Source: Mesorhizobium sp. WSM3859 (lineage in GTDB: Bacteria > Pseudomonadota > Alphaproteobacteria > Rhizobiales > Rhizobiaceae). From it: a DNA stretch of 64,000 nucleotides. The notes under the pieces are model-generated. The model did no database searches, was not told the DNA's origin, and saw only the letters and a list, made by a program, of their open reading frames with translations. Below are positions 51,131-60,463 of the stretch, piece by piece. Position numbers and translations under genes: made by a program. The stretch spans positions 370,323 through 434,322 of the forward strand of contig NZ_NSGG01000005.1 of NCBI RefSeq assembly GCF_002295065.1, written 5' to 3'. Numbering within the stretch: position 1 is the first letter of the stretch; the number at the start of each line of letters is the position of its first letter.

Positions 51131-52653
51131 CGCTCTCCCCCTTCCGCCAGCGCTTCGATCGATGGCCAGGCCTCGGCGAGGCGGTCGGCGATGTCGCAGT
51201 GCAGCCGGTAGCGCTTGTCCATGGCGGCGCTGCGCTGTGGGGAGGGCCGGTAGCTGCGGCCAAGCGCTGCGAGGTCGCGCGGGTCGTGCCGCGGCGACGC
51301 GAACAGGCCGACGCCGGCGCCGGCGCACAGCGCAGCGCCCCAGGCGGCGGCTTCTTCCGTCTCGGTCACCGTGAGCTGCATGCCGAGCACATCGGCGAAG
51401 ACCTGCGCGAAGGCGGGATTGCGGGAAGTGCCGCCGGTCAGCCGCGCCTCGCGCGGCGCAAAACCTTCGCGCAGCGCATCGACATGGACGCGATGGTTGA
51501 AGCCTATGCCTTCGATCACCGCGCGCAGCATGTCGCCGCGGTCATGCCAGCCGCGCAGCCCGAGGAAGCCGGCGCTGGCGGCCGGGCCATGTGGCGAACC
51601 GAACAGGTAGGGATGGAAGAGCAGCGTCGATGGCCGCGCCAATGCCGCCTCGATTTCAGGGCCGACGATGGCGTGGATCGAGCGCCCGTCGGCTTCCGCC
51701 GCCGCCCGCTCGGAACCGCACAGCGTGTCGAGGAACCAGTCGTAGTTTGCCGCCGATGCCGGCGAGATCGACATGTTGTTCCATTCGCCGGGCTTCAAGC
51801 CGTTGCGGCAGAACCAGCGGGCGTCGATGCGCGGCGCAGCCGAGACCGTCTCGTTGATCGAATAGGTGCCAGCGACGATGGCGACCACGCCTTCGCCATA
51901 GCCGCCGATGCCGAGCGCCGAGGCGGTCACGTCGTGCAGGCCGGCCACCACCGGCGTGCCGGCAAGCAGGCCCGTGGATCGGGCCGCCTGCACCGTCACG
52001 GCGCCGACGACCTCGTCCGGCCGTGCTGCCTGCGGCAGCGCATCGCCGAGCGCTTCGAGACCGAAGATCGGGAGGATGTCCGGCGCGTAGGCCTGGCTGT
52101 CGACCGCGGTGAACGAAGTGCTCGCCTCGGTGAGGTCGGTGCCGAGGCTGTCCGTCAGGCAGAAGCGCAGCCAGTCCTTGCAGGCAAGGACATGGCCGAT
52201 GCTGGCAAAACGCTCCGGCTCGCGGTCGCGTATCCAGGCCAGCAGCGAAGAGGGCGCCGAGGCATGCGGCGTCTGACCGGTCCGCGAGAGAGCTTTCCCG
52301 CCCGTGCCATCTGTCTTCCACCGGGCCGCAACGTCCCCGGCCCGGCTGTCCAGCGACAGGATGCCGTATCCGAGCGGCCGGCGGTCGCGATCCAGCACGT
52401 AGAGTCCGTCGCCATGCGCGGTGGCGGCGACGGCGGCGATGTCCGAGGGTGGACGGCCGCAGCCAGAGACCGCTTCCGCGATCGCTTCGGCGGCGGCGCG
52501 CCACAGCTCGTCCATGTCGCGCTCGACATGACGCGGTTCGGAGATGATCTGCGGCAAGCGGCGGCGGGCCACGGCCAGCGGCGTGCCTGCCTCGTCGAAA
52601 ACCACCGCCTTGGTGACGGTCAGGCCGCTATCGATTCCCAGCAGACAGGGCAT
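51127..52653 (-). CDS. FGGY-family carbohydrate (polyol) kinase
   Basis: A 508-aa FGGY kinase. N-terminal ATPase motif LLGIDSGLTVTKAVVFDEAG, a catalytic-site region ACKDWLRFCLTDSLGTDLTEAS, the sugar-binding GLHDVTASALGIGGYGEGVV, and the C-terminal ADPNP-site LTGGTSRNPAFAQVFADVLG. It phosphorylates a sugar or polyol. The ATG at 52653 (MPCLLGIDSG) matches the family; an upstream start at 52671 is possible. A candidate operator palindrome lies at 52707-52721, 53 bases upstream. The specific substrate is not readable. Confidence 0.9.
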   Translation of the reverse strand: MPCLLGIDSGLTVTKAVVFDEAGTPLAVARRRLPQIISEPRHVERDMDELWRAAAEAIAEAVSGCGRPPSDIAAVAATAHGDGLYVLDRDRRPLGYGILSLDSRAGDVAARWKTDGTGGKALSRTGQTPHASAPSSLLAWIRDREPERFASIGHVLACKDWLRFCLTDSLGTDLTEASTSFTAVDSQAYAPDILPIFGLEALGDALPQAARPDEVVGAVTVQAARSTGLLAGTPVVAGLHDVTASALGIGGYGEGVVAIVAGTYSINETVSAAPRIDARWFCRNGLKPGEWNNMSISPASAANYDWFLDTLCGSERAAAEADGRSIHAIVGPEIEAALARPSTLLFHPYLFGSPHGPAASAGFLGLRGWHDRGDMLRAVIEGIGFNHRVHVDALREGFAPREARLTGGTSRNPAFAQVFADVLGMQLTVTETEEAAAWGAALCAGAGVGLFASPRHDPRDLAALGRSYRPSPQRSAAMDKRYRLHCDIADRLAEAWPSIEALAEGGER

Positions 52654-52706
52654 GCGTTCCTCGTCATGCACATCGCGTGCATCTCCTGAGGTTATCGCAT
52701 AGCATC

Positions 52707-52721
52707 ATGTTAAGTTAACAT
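52707..52721. promoter_or_regulatory. Candidate DeoR-type operator
   Basis: ATGTTAAGTTAACAT is a perfect palindrome, ATGTTAA and TTAACAT around a central G, in the 83-bp gap upstream of the kinase operon. A second inverted pair, GATGTTACA (52727-52735) and TGTAACATC (52746-52754), overlaps the 3' end of the DeoR gene at 52737. The same ATGTTA half-site is repeated upstream of the transporter operon (58268-58305). Confidence 0.55.
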
Positions 52722-52736
52722 CAATGGATGTTACAA

Positions 52737-53603
52737 TCAGCTGCCTGTAACATCTTCTTGTCGCACGGCGGCGACGACGACCGTCATTCCGCCAGCCTTC
52801 ATCTCCTCGACCTGCCGTGGCGGGGTTCCGTCGTCGACGACGATGACGTCGAACTCGTTCAGCGCGCACATGGCATGCAGCGCCCGGCGCTCGAACTTGG
52901 TGTGATCGGCAAGCAGGATGCGCATGGCGGCGCTGTCGAACATGGCGCGCTTGGTCTCGACCATTTCCGGTGACTGGTGGAACACCATGCCGTCGGTGAT
53001 GGCCGACATCGACATGAAGACGCGGTCGGCCCGCAGCCGCCGGATCTCCGTGGTCGTGACCGGCCCCATGAAGGCGTTGCACCAGTGGTAGAACTGCCCG
53101 CCAAGCCCGAGCAGCGTCAGGTCGCGCGTGTCCTTGAGCTCATTCATCAGGGTGATGGAATTGGTGATCGCCGTCAGCGGCACGCGCGCGGCAAGATGCG
53201 GCACGAGCTGCAGGACGGTGGTGGAATCGTCGAAGAAGACGGCCTGTCCGGGTTCCAGGAAGGCCGCCGCCGCCTGCGCGATCGCTCGCTTCTCGGCTCC
53301 CTGGCGCGAGGAACGGTAGACGTCGCTCGATTCGATGAGACTGGTCGGGGCGGCCGAGACGATGCCGCGCGTCTTGCGCAGCAATCCCTTTTCGACCAGT
53401 TCGTCGAGGTCGCGATGCGCGGTCATCAGGCTGATGCCGAAACGCTCGGTGAGATCCTCGATGCGCATCGTGCCCTCGGCCATGACGGCCTCGGCAATCA
53501 TCCGGCGGCGCGCCAGCTGGCGCGCGTGGCGGCTGTCGGCGGGCACCTGATCCCCGGCAAGGGTCTTCAACGCCTGCTCGGGCCGAATCTCGCGATCTGT
53601 CAT
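52737..53603 (-). CDS. DeoR family regulator 2 (EryR-like)
   Basis: A 288-aa DeoR protein. HTH: RRRMIAEAVMAEGTMRIEDL with ERFGISLMTAHRDLDELVEK. DeoRC domain: FFDDSTTVLQLVPHLAARVP, LTAITNSITLMNELKD, LGLGGQFYHWCNAFMGPV. The start at 53603 (MTDREIRPEQ) is preferred to 53651. In rhizobial erythritol loci a DeoR-type regulator (eryR) accompanies the eryEFG transporter; here the gene ends the transporter operon and may control it through the ATGTTA repeats at 58268. The name is therefore tentative. Confidence 0.82.
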   Translation of the reverse strand: MTDREIRPEQALKTLAGDQVPADSRHARQLARRRMIAEAVMAEGTMRIEDLTERFGISLMTAHRDLDELVEKGLLRKTRGIVSAAPTSLIESSDVYRSSRQGAEKRAIAQAAAAFLEPGQAVFFDDSTTVLQLVPHLAARVPLTAITNSITLMNELKDTRDLTLLGLGGQFYHWCNAFMGPVTTTEIRRLRADRVFMSMSAITDGMVFHQSPEMVETKRAMFDSAAMRILLADHTKFERRALHAMCALNEFDVIVVDDGTPPRQVEEMKAGGMTVVVAAVRQEDVTGS

Positions 53604-53747
53604 CCAAGCCTCTCCTGCCGATGCCATTCGCATATCTGGCGCCGATGGCAAGCGGGCACCTTGGGGGCAGGTAGGGTTTTGCGCATCGAATGTCTTTGCG
53701 CGGCAGGAAAAGGGGCGCGCAACGTTTGCGCGCCCCGATCCGGCGGT

Positions 53748-54704
53748 TCACTGGGAGAGCGTGAACGGCCCGGTGTATTTGTCGACATTGTCCTTGGTGA
53801 TCAGGGCGCAATCGAAGAGCTGCTTCTCGGAGGCAGCGCCCGTCGAGCCGGTCTTGATGAACTTGTCGGCCTGCTTCACGGCTTCGGCCGAGAAGACCGC
53901 GACAGGCTGCAGCACCGTGTACTGCATTTCGCCGGCCTTGACGGCGGCGACCGCGTCCGGCGAGCCGTCGAAGCCGCCGACCTTCACCTGGGAGAGCTTG
54001 CCGGCTTCCTTCAGCGCCGCGATGGCGCCGAGGGCCATCTCGTCATTGCCGGAAATGACGCCCACGATGTCGGGATGGGCCTGCAGCAGCGATTGCATTT
54101 TCTGGTAGCCCTGGGTGCGGTCCCAGTTGGCCACTTCCTTGCCGACCTTCTTGAGGTCCGGATACTGGGTGAGCACGGTCTCGTAGCCGTTCGAGCGCGT
54201 CGCCGCGTTGTTGTCGGCCGGGTTGCCGAACAGCTCGACATAGTTGCCCTTGTCGCCGATCGCCTCGACCCACTGCTGCGCGCCGATCGCGGCGCCCTGG
54301 GCGTTGTTGGAGACGAGCTGCGCCTTGGCGAGACCGTCCTGGTTGATCTCGGCGTTGACCAGGAACACCGGGATGTTGGCGGCGATCGCCTTCTTGACCG
54401 CGCCGATCGAACCGTCGGCATTGGCCGGGTCGAGAATGATCGCCACCGACTTGTTGGTGATGGCGGTGTCGATCATTGTGCTTTCGGTGTTGGTGTCGCC
54501 CTTGTGGGCGCTGACATTGGCGGTGTAGCCGAGGCTCTCGGCCGTGGCCTTGGCGACCTGGCCCTCCGTGAGCCAATACGGATTGGCCGGATCGGTCACG
54601 ATGATGCTGATCAGGCCCGCCGCCCAGGCATGGTTTGCCATCAACGGCAGCGTGGCGGCGGCGACCAACAGTATCCTTCTGGCTTTATCGATCATTTCTC
54701 TCAC
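53748..54704 (-). CDS. eryG: Sugar ABC transporter substrate-binding protein (eryG-like)
   Basis: A 318-aa periplasmic binding protein of the ribose/xylose-type family. A signal peptide covers MIDKARRILLVAAATLPLMA with cleavage near AWAA. The mature protein has the Peripla_BP fold (ISIIVTDPANPYWLTEGQVA, VAIILDPANADGSIGAVKKA, VVGVISGNDEMALGAIAALK). It would deliver erythritol or another polyol to the 54810/55883 membrane complex. Context is the erythritol locus, so an erythritol transporter is likely. Confidence 0.85.
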   Translation of the reverse strand: MREMIDKARRILLVAAATLPLMANHAWAAGLISIIVTDPANPYWLTEGQVAKATAESLGYTANVSAHKGDTNTESTMIDTAITNKSVAIILDPANADGSIGAVKKAIAANIPVFLVNAEINQDGLAKAQLVSNNAQGAAIGAQQWVEAIGDKGNYVELFGNPADNNAATRSNGYETVLTQYPDLKKVGKEVANWDRTQGYQKMQSLLQAHPDIVGVISGNDEMALGAIAALKEAGKLSQVKVGGFDGSPDAVAAVKAGEMQYTVLQPVAVFSAEAVKQADKFIKTGSTGAASEKQLFDCALITKDNVDKYTGPFTLSQ

Positions 54705-54809
54705 TCCCTTGTTATAGATTGCGGTTGCGGATTGCGGCTTGCCGATTGTCTCGGCCTTCTTTCCGGTCGATCTCCTTGCGTCCGGAGAAGCTTTCGGCGA
54801 GGCGCGGCG

Positions 54810-55862
54810 TCACTGTCGGATGCCGCGGGCCCCGTATTGGATGGTATTCATGAGCACGGCGAGGACGATGACGGCGCCGGTGAAGACGGTCTGCCAGTAG
54901 GAAGACACGCCGATAATGACCAAGCCGTCCGACAGGAAGCCGATGACGAAAGCACCGAGCATGGTGCCGCGCACCGTGCCGCGCCCGCCGGTCAACGCGG
55001 CACCGCCGATGACGACCGCCGCGATCGCGGTCAGCTCGTAGGTGGTGCCGGCGGTCGGACCGGCCGACGTCAGCTGCGAGGACAGCACCAGGCCGGCGAT
55101 AGCGGACAGAATACCGGAGAGCGTATAGACCGTGATCTTGACCCGCTTGACCGGCACGCCTGACAGGTCGGCCGCGTTCTCGTTGCCGCCCGCGGCATAG
55201 AGCCAACGGCCGAAGGAGGAGCGACTGAGCATCAGCCCGGTCAGCACCGCAAGGGTCGCCAGGACCAGCACGCTGATCGGTACACCGAAGAGCCGGTTGA
55301 AGCCCAGCCAGTCGAAGCCGGTGTTGCCGAGCTCCGGCCGGCCGGCAAGATTGTTGTAGGTGAGGCCGTTGGTCATCAGCAGCGCGATGCCGCGCGCCAT
55401 GTACATGACGCCGAGCGTGGTGACGAAGGCGGGCACCTTGAACCAGGCGATGAGGATGCCGTTGAGCGCGCCGAGCGCGGCGCCGAGCGCGCAGGTCAAC
55501 ACGACCACGGCCCATACCGGCGGAAACAGGATGACGCCGAGCGGTTTCAACTCCACGCCTTGCATGAGCGCGCCCGCGACGACGCCGCACAGCGCCAGAA
55601 TCGAGCCGACCGAGAGGTCGATGCCGCCACTGAGGATGACCAGCAGCATGCCGATCGCCAGGATGCCGTAAATGGCCACGTGCGAGGACATGATCAGCAG
55701 ATTGGAGACGGTGAGGTAGTTCGGCGACAGAAACGAAAAGACGACGACGATGGCAATCAGCGCGAAGAAGGCGCGGCCCTTCAGCAAGAGCTTGATCGGG
55801 TTGCTTGTTCCCTTGACGGGCGAGACCTGGGAAGACATGCGGTTGGCGCTGGTTTGCGTCAT
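54810..55862 (-). CDS. eryF: Sugar ABC transporter permease (eryF-like)
   Basis: A 350-aa RbsC/XylH-type permease with many membrane segments (FFALIAIVVVFSFLSPNYLT, AIYGILAIGMLLVILSGGID, LTCALGAALGALNGILIAWF). The EAA-like loop GGNENAADLSGVPVKRVKIT is characteristic. The ATG at 55862 (MTQTSANRM) was chosen because the extension upstream is a shadow of the ATPase gene. It precedes the binding-protein gene by 105 bases. Confidence 0.88.
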   Translation of the reverse strand: MTQTSANRMSSQVSPVKGTSNPIKLLLKGRAFFALIAIVVVFSFLSPNYLTVSNLLIMSSHVAIYGILAIGMLLVILSGGIDLSVGSILALCGVVAGALMQGVELKPLGVILFPPVWAVVVLTCALGAALGALNGILIAWFKVPAFVTTLGVMYMARGIALLMTNGLTYNNLAGRPELGNTGFDWLGFNRLFGVPISVLVLATLAVLTGLMLSRSSFGRWLYAAGGNENAADLSGVPVKRVKITVYTLSGILSAIAGLVLSSQLTSAGPTAGTTYELTAIAAVVIGGAALTGGRGTVRGTMLGAFVIGFLSDGLVIIGVSSYWQTVFTGAVIVLAVLMNTIQYGARGIRQ

Positions 55863-55882
55863 TGTTCGTTTCCGTGTTCCGC

Positions 55883-57421
55883 TCAGGCCGCCACGGCCTC
55901 GCCCGAGGCGGCCATGATCTTTTCCTTGGTGATGTCCGAAGTGAACTCGGCCGAGATCCGGCCGCGCCGCATGATGATGATGCGGTGGGCGATCGACAGG
56001 CACTCGTTGACTTCCGATGTCGTGAAGACGACAGCCTGCCCGGCCGCCGCGTGATGAGCCAGAATCCGGAACACCTCGGCCTTGGCGCCGATGTCGATGC
56101 CGCGGCTAGGTTCATCCAGCAGGATGACCTTGGGATCGGTGGCGAGCATTTTGCCGATCACCACCTTCTGCTGGTTGCCGCCGGACAGCGACCCGATCGG
56201 CACGTCCGGTCCGTCGGTCTTGACCGTCACGTCCCTGATCGATTTCTGGACCAGCGCCCGTTCGAGCTTGATCGAGGTGAAGACGCCGCGCGTGAATTCC
56301 ATGATCGAGGCGAGCGAAAGATTCTGCCCGACCGACATCGTTTGGACGAGCCCGTAGCGCTGGCGATCCTCGGGCACGAGCGCAAGGCCGCGGGCGATGC
56401 GCTCGCCGATGGGGAGGTGGGATATCTCCTTGCCCTCGAGCACGATCTCGCCGGACGTCGCGCTCAGCTTGCCGGCGACGGTTTCGAGCAGTTCCGTCCT
56501 GCCGGCCCCCATCAGGCCATAGATGCAGATGATCTCACCGGCCCTGACGTCGAGCGACATGCGGTCGACGACATTGTAGCCGCCGCCGGCCGGATCCGGC
56601 ACGGTCAGGTCGCGGACCGAGAGCATGACCGGACCGAAATCATGGCCGGCAGGCGGACTGCCCAGATCATAGTTCTCGCCGACCATGTTGCGCACGATCC
56701 ATTCAAGATCGATATCGGCGCGTGGCGCGTAGGCGGTCATGCTGCCGTCCCGCAGCACCACCGCATGATCGGTGATCTGTAGGGCCTCCTCCAGATGGTG
56801 CGAAATGTAGACGATCGACACGCCTTTGGCCGTAAGGTCGCGGATCACGCTGAAAAGGACCTCGACTTCGGTGGCGGAAAGCGCCGAGGTCGGCTCGTCC
56901 ATGATGAGGATCCGGCTGTCGACCGAAAGCGCCCGTGCGATCTCGACGATCTGCTGTTGTCCCAGCCGCAGTTCCTCGACAGCGATGAGCGGATCGATGT
57001 CCTCCTCGAGCTCCTGCAGCAGTCTACGGACCTGGCGTTCCTCCTCGGCGTAGTTGACGCCGGTCGGGCCGGTGATCTCGCGCCCCATGAAGATGTTGTC
57101 GCGAACCGACAGATTGGGCGCGAGGCTGAGCTCCTGATGAATGATCGAGATGCCGTGGTTGCGCGCGTCGGTGGAGGAGGAAAACACGATGGGCTGACCG
57201 TCGAGAACGATCTCGCCGGATGTCGGCTGCACCACCCCGGAGAGGATTTTCATCAGGGTCGACTTGCCGGCGCCGTTCTCCCCGAACAGCGTCGTCACCT
57301 GGCCGCGGTGAATGTCGAAATTGACGCCCTTCAGCGCCCTCACGCCGTTGTAGGACTTGGCGATGTTGCGCGCCGCCAGAACCACTTCGTCGGCCTGCCG
57401 GGAGGTCGCAGCGCTGCTCAT
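55883..57421 (-). CDS. eryE: Sugar ABC transporter ATP-binding protein with two ATPase domains (eryE-like)
   Basis: A 512-aa ribose-type duplicated ATPase. The first half has Walker A LFGENGAGKSTLMKIL near 45 and signature EELRLGQQQIVEIARALSVD; the second half has a degenerate Walker A GLMGAGRTELLETVAG and the signature LSGGNQQKVVIGKMLATDPK, both typical of RbsA/XylG. It energises the 54810 permease. The ATG at 57421 overlaps the stop of the DUF2291 gene by four bases. Confidence 0.88.
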   Translation of the reverse strand: MSSAATSRQADEVVLAARNIAKSYNGVRALKGVNFDIHRGQVTTLFGENGAGKSTLMKILSGVVQPTSGEIVLDGQPIVFSSSTDARNHGISIIHQELSLAPNLSVRDNIFMGREITGPTGVNYAEEERQVRRLLQELEEDIDPLIAVEELRLGQQQIVEIARALSVDSRILIMDEPTSALSATEVEVLFSVIRDLTAKGVSIVYISHHLEEALQITDHAVVLRDGSMTAYAPRADIDLEWIVRNMVGENYDLGSPPAGHDFGPVMLSVRDLTVPDPAGGGYNVVDRMSLDVRAGEIICIYGLMGAGRTELLETVAGKLSATSGEIVLEGKEISHLPIGERIARGLALVPEDRQRYGLVQTMSVGQNLSLASIMEFTRGVFTSIKLERALVQKSIRDVTVKTDGPDVPIGSLSGGNQQKVVIGKMLATDPKVILLDEPSRGIDIGAKAEVFRILAHHAAAGQAVVFTTSEVNECLSIAHRIIIMRRGRISAEFTSDITKEKIMAASGEAVAA

Positions 57422-58074
57422 TTGACGGTGACCTTGACCGGGGTGATCAGCCAGTTCTTCGGGTTGATGAGGCGGAAGACGCCGAAGATCTCCAGCGTCT
57501 TGCCGGACAGGCTGGCGGTGTCGATAGCGTCGAGGGTCGCCTTCTTCATGGCGCGGTTGATGCCCGAGCCGGCGTCCTGGAATTCGATCTGGTTCTTGAA
57601 CTTGCCGAAGACGATGTCGCCTGTCGCATCGCGCAGATCGGTGCCGTTGATGGCCGGGCCGGCCTGCACCCGAACATGGATGTCGGCCGGCAAACCGTCG
57701 GCCTTGAGCTCGTAAACGCCGGATTTCGCTTCGCCCGCGACCGCCGTCAACCTGACAGGGATGATCGCGCCGGTCGACGAGGCGGTTCCGTACTGTTTGG
57801 CGGCGGCGTTCTTGTCGGCCATCACCGCCGGTCCGAAGGTTGCGGCGTTGACGGCGTGCTCGACGACGAAGGCCTGGATGCGCGGGAACTCCTTTTCGCC
57901 GAAACGGTCGGGCGAAAACGCCTCCTGGCTGACGTCGGCGGACGATCCGATCTGGACCACCTTCGTGTCGAGCGCGATCGCGGCAAGGACCACGACGCCG
58001 AGGCCGACGGCGACAATCAGACTGCGGCGCGGCGCAGCCGGTGCCTTCGGCGTCGGGGTCGACATGGCGTTCAT
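57418..58074 (-). CDS. DUF2291 domain-containing protein
   Basis: A 218-aa membrane-anchored periplasmic protein: N-terminal helix RSLIVAVGLGVVVLAAIALD, then the DUF2291 region with EFPRIQAFVVEHAVNAATFG, VRVQAGPAINGTDLRDATGD and the C-terminal LINPKNWLITPVKVTVK. DUF2291 proteins are found beside sugar ABC transporters of this type; a periplasmic accessory role is likely but unproven. First gene of the leftward transporter operon. Confidence 0.85.
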   Translation of the reverse strand: MNAMSTPTPKAPAAPRRSLIVAVGLGVVVLAAIALDTKVVQIGSSADVSQEAFSPDRFGEKEFPRIQAFVVEHAVNAATFGPAVMADKNAAAKQYGTASSTGAIIPVRLTAVAGEAKSGVYELKADGLPADIHVRVQAGPAINGTDLRDATGDIVFGKFKNQIEFQDAGSGINRAMKKATLDAIDTASLSGKTLEIFGVFRLINPKNWLITPVKVTVK

Positions 58075-58869
58075 GGTTCAGAGCCTCGCCGGCGATGGAA
58101 CGAGGCGGGCAGGGGCTGCTGCGGTAAGCGTTGCGAATGCACGACGCATGTCTGCAGCCGGACGGGGACACGGCATAGTCGGGTCGCTTGCTTGCATCGA
58201 TTTTCTCCCACCCTTGGCCGACGATGCAGCGTTCTCCTCCCGCCGCATCCACGCCCATCTGTCAATTATGTTATGTTAATGTTATCTTCTGCGTCAAGTA
58301 TGTTAGATCAGAATTTCCTTTTTGGTCCGGATTTTTGTTCGTTGGAAGGGGCTCTCGGCCAAGCGATTTACAGGACCGCATCTCCCGGAGCAGCCACTTA
58401 TAGTCGATTGCCGCTATCCCGGATCGTTGAGATCATCCATCTCGCAGATACGGCACGGCAATGCTGCAGGAGCGAATCTATTGGCATTAAGCGTTTGATT
58501 TCAGAAGAGATTATGCTCGGCACACGGTGCTGTGGCGCAAGCTGAAAACGTGCCTGAAGCATCCGGCTGCCTGTTTGCCCGCTCTCTCGTCCGTCTGCCG
58601 AAGACGACGGAGAGCAGACGTTGGGGTTCCTCCTGACTGATAACAGCGTATCTGAAAAAATTTTCGATGTCTGCAAAAAAAATCATGTATTGTGTTATTT
58701 CCATGATAACTTAGAATGGACTGTGTAAGGCGCCGTTACGGAGGAGCGTGCAACGGCGTATTTTCGCCGCCGCCTCTTCGCGGTGGAACTTCAGGCGGGA
58801 AAATCAGGAGGAGACGGACATTGCCCTGTTGCCGATTCAGGCATGGTCGCATCGGATGCGGAGAGACCC
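58075..58869. promoter_or_regulatory. Divergent control region between the ery transporter and eryABCD operons
   Basis: About 790 bases without a gene. Three tandem ATGTTA half-sites (58268, 58273, 58279) and a fourth at 58300 form a candidate DeoR operator near the transporter side. Closer to eryA, the 58650-58720 stretch is A-T-rich with GAAAAAATTTTC (58654-58665) and is the likely eryA promoter, where a SorC-type EryD repressor would bind. No riboswitch-like structure is evident. Confidence 0.5.
58268..58305. promoter_or_regulatory. Clustered ATGTTA repeats, candidate DeoR operator
   Basis: ATGTTA occurs at 58268, 58273 and 58279 (five to six-base spacing, so about half a helical turn) and again at 58300. 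The same hexamer builds the palindrome at 52707-52721 upstream of the kinase operon. Both operons are adjacent to DeoR genes. Confidence 0.5.
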
Positions 58870-60462
58870 GTGGCCGGCGCTGACGTTATCATAGGTATCG
58901 ATTCCGGCACGTCGATCATCAAGGCGGTCGCCTTTGAGCTGAATGGCCGCCAGATCGCTTCCGCTTCGGTTCCGAACCGATACGCGTCCGGCGCCGACGG
59001 TTCGGCGACGCAGTCGCTCGCCCAGACCTGGCGCGACTGCGTGGCTGCGCTCCAAGGGCTCGGCGACAAGGTTGAAAACCTGGCGGCGCGCACCGCGGCG
59101 CTCGCGGTGACCGCACAGGGCGACGGCACCTGGCTCGTGGGTCGGCAAGATAAGCCTGTCGCCGACGCATGGCTGTGGCTCGATGCCCGCGCGGCGCCGA
59201 CCGTCGAGCGCCTGACCGCCGGCCCGCTTGGCCGCGCCCGTTTCGAGGCGACGGGAACCGGGCTCAACACCTGCCAGCAGGGCAGTCAGATGGCCCATAT
59301 GGACCGCCATGCGCCCGAGCTTCTCGACCAGGCCGAAGTGGCGCTGCACTGCAAGGACTGGCTCTACCTGAACCTGACCGGCGTGCGCGCCACCGATCCG
59401 TCGGAAGCAAGCTTCACCTTCGGCAATTTCCGCACCCGCCGCTATGACGACACGGTCATCGAGGCGCTCGGCCTTTCCGGCCGGCGCAAGCTCTTGCCCG
59501 AGATCGTCGACGGCACGATGGTAACCCATCCGCTTACCGCCGCGGCGGCGGCCGAGACGGGTCTGAAAGCCGGCACGCCCATCAGCCTCGGCTATGTCGA
59601 CATGGTCATGACCGCGCTCGGCGCCGGGGTCTGCGGTGGCGAGGGGGATGTCGCCTGCTCGATCGTCGGCTCGACCGGCGTGCACATGCGGGCCATGCCG
59701 ACGGGCTCCGTGCACCTCAACAAGGAGAGCTCGGGCTACGTCATCACCTTGCCGGTTCCCGATCTGGTGACGCAGGTCCAGACCAACATGGCGACCACGC
59801 TCAACATCGACTGGGTTCTCGGTCTCGCCGCGGATGTGCTGAAGGAATTCGGGCACGAGGCCGGTCACCGCGATCTGGTCGCCCGCATCGATCGTTGGCT
59901 CGGCGACAGTCCGCCCGGCCAGATCGTCTATCATCCCTATATCTCGGAGGCCGGCGAGCGCGGGCCGTTCGTCAACGCCAACGCCCGCGCCGGTTTCGTC
60001 GGCCTGTCGGTAAACCACCGCTACCCGAGCCTCGTGCGTGCCGTCATCGAGGGGCTAGGGCTCGCCATGCGCGACTGCTACGCGGCGATGGGCGACCTGC
60101 CGTCGGAGCTGCGGCTGTCGGGCGGCGCGGCCCGCTCGCAGGGATTGCGCGGCATCCTGTCGGCGGCGGTTCACGCGCCGGTGCGCGTCTCTTCGCGCGA
60201 GGAGGCGGGTGCTGCCGGCTGTGCGATGATGGCGGCGGTCGCCATCGGCGCCTATCGCGACATGGGCGCCTGCATCGCCGACTGGGTCACGCCGCTGCTC
60301 GGACCCGTCGAGGCGCCCGATCCGGCGCTGATCGGCGTCTATGACGGCCTTTTCCCGGCATTTATCGCTGCGCGCCATGTGCTAGGGCCGGCCTGGGAAG
60401 CGCTGGCAACCCAGCGCCGCAACACGGCCGTCGCCTCCGCCGAGACGCCTGAAGGAGCATAG
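58870..60462 (+). CDS. eryA: Erythritol kinase
   Basis: A 530-aa FGGY kinase. N-terminal IIGIDSGTSIIKAVAFELNG matches erythritol kinases (the Brucella protein begins VIGIDSGTSIIKAVAF). Further signatures: LHCKDWLYLNLTGVRATDPS, GYVDMVMTALGAGVCGGEGD and the C-terminal LRLSGGAARSQGLRG. It makes L-erythritol-4-phosphate. The start is uncertain: I prefer the GTG at 58870, with GGAG six bases upstream, over the ATG at 58843 or GTG at 58783, which lack good ribosome sites. First gene of the eryABCD operon. Confidence 0.93.
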   Translation: MAGADVIIGIDSGTSIIKAVAFELNGRQIASASVPNRYASGADGSATQSLAQTWRDCVAALQGLGDKVENLAARTAALAVTAQGDGTWLVGRQDKPVADAWLWLDARAAPTVERLTAGPLGRARFEATGTGLNTCQQGSQMAHMDRHAPELLDQAEVALHCKDWLYLNLTGVRATDPSEASFTFGNFRTRRYDDTVIEALGLSGRRKLLPEIVDGTMVTHPLTAAAAAETGLKAGTPISLGYVDMVMTALGAGVCGGEGDVACSIVGSTGVHMRAMPTGSVHLNKESSGYVITLPVPDLVTQVQTNMATTLNIDWVLGLAADVLKEFGHEAGHRDLVARIDRWLGDSPPGQIVYHPYISEAGERGPFVNANARAGFVGLSVNHRYPSLVRAVIEGLGLAMRDCYAAMGDLPSELRLSGGAARSQGLRGILSAAVHAPVRVSSREEAGAAGCAMMAAVAIGAYRDMGACIADWVTPLLGPVEAPDPALIGVYDGLFPAFIAARHVLGPAWEALATQRRNTAVASAETPEGA

Positions 60463-60463
60463 G

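Noticed and set aside
52977..55163. Long rightward open frame of 728 codons
   Set aside because: It is antisense to a DeoR regulator and an ABC binding protein with clear family motifs; no domain is recognisable in it.
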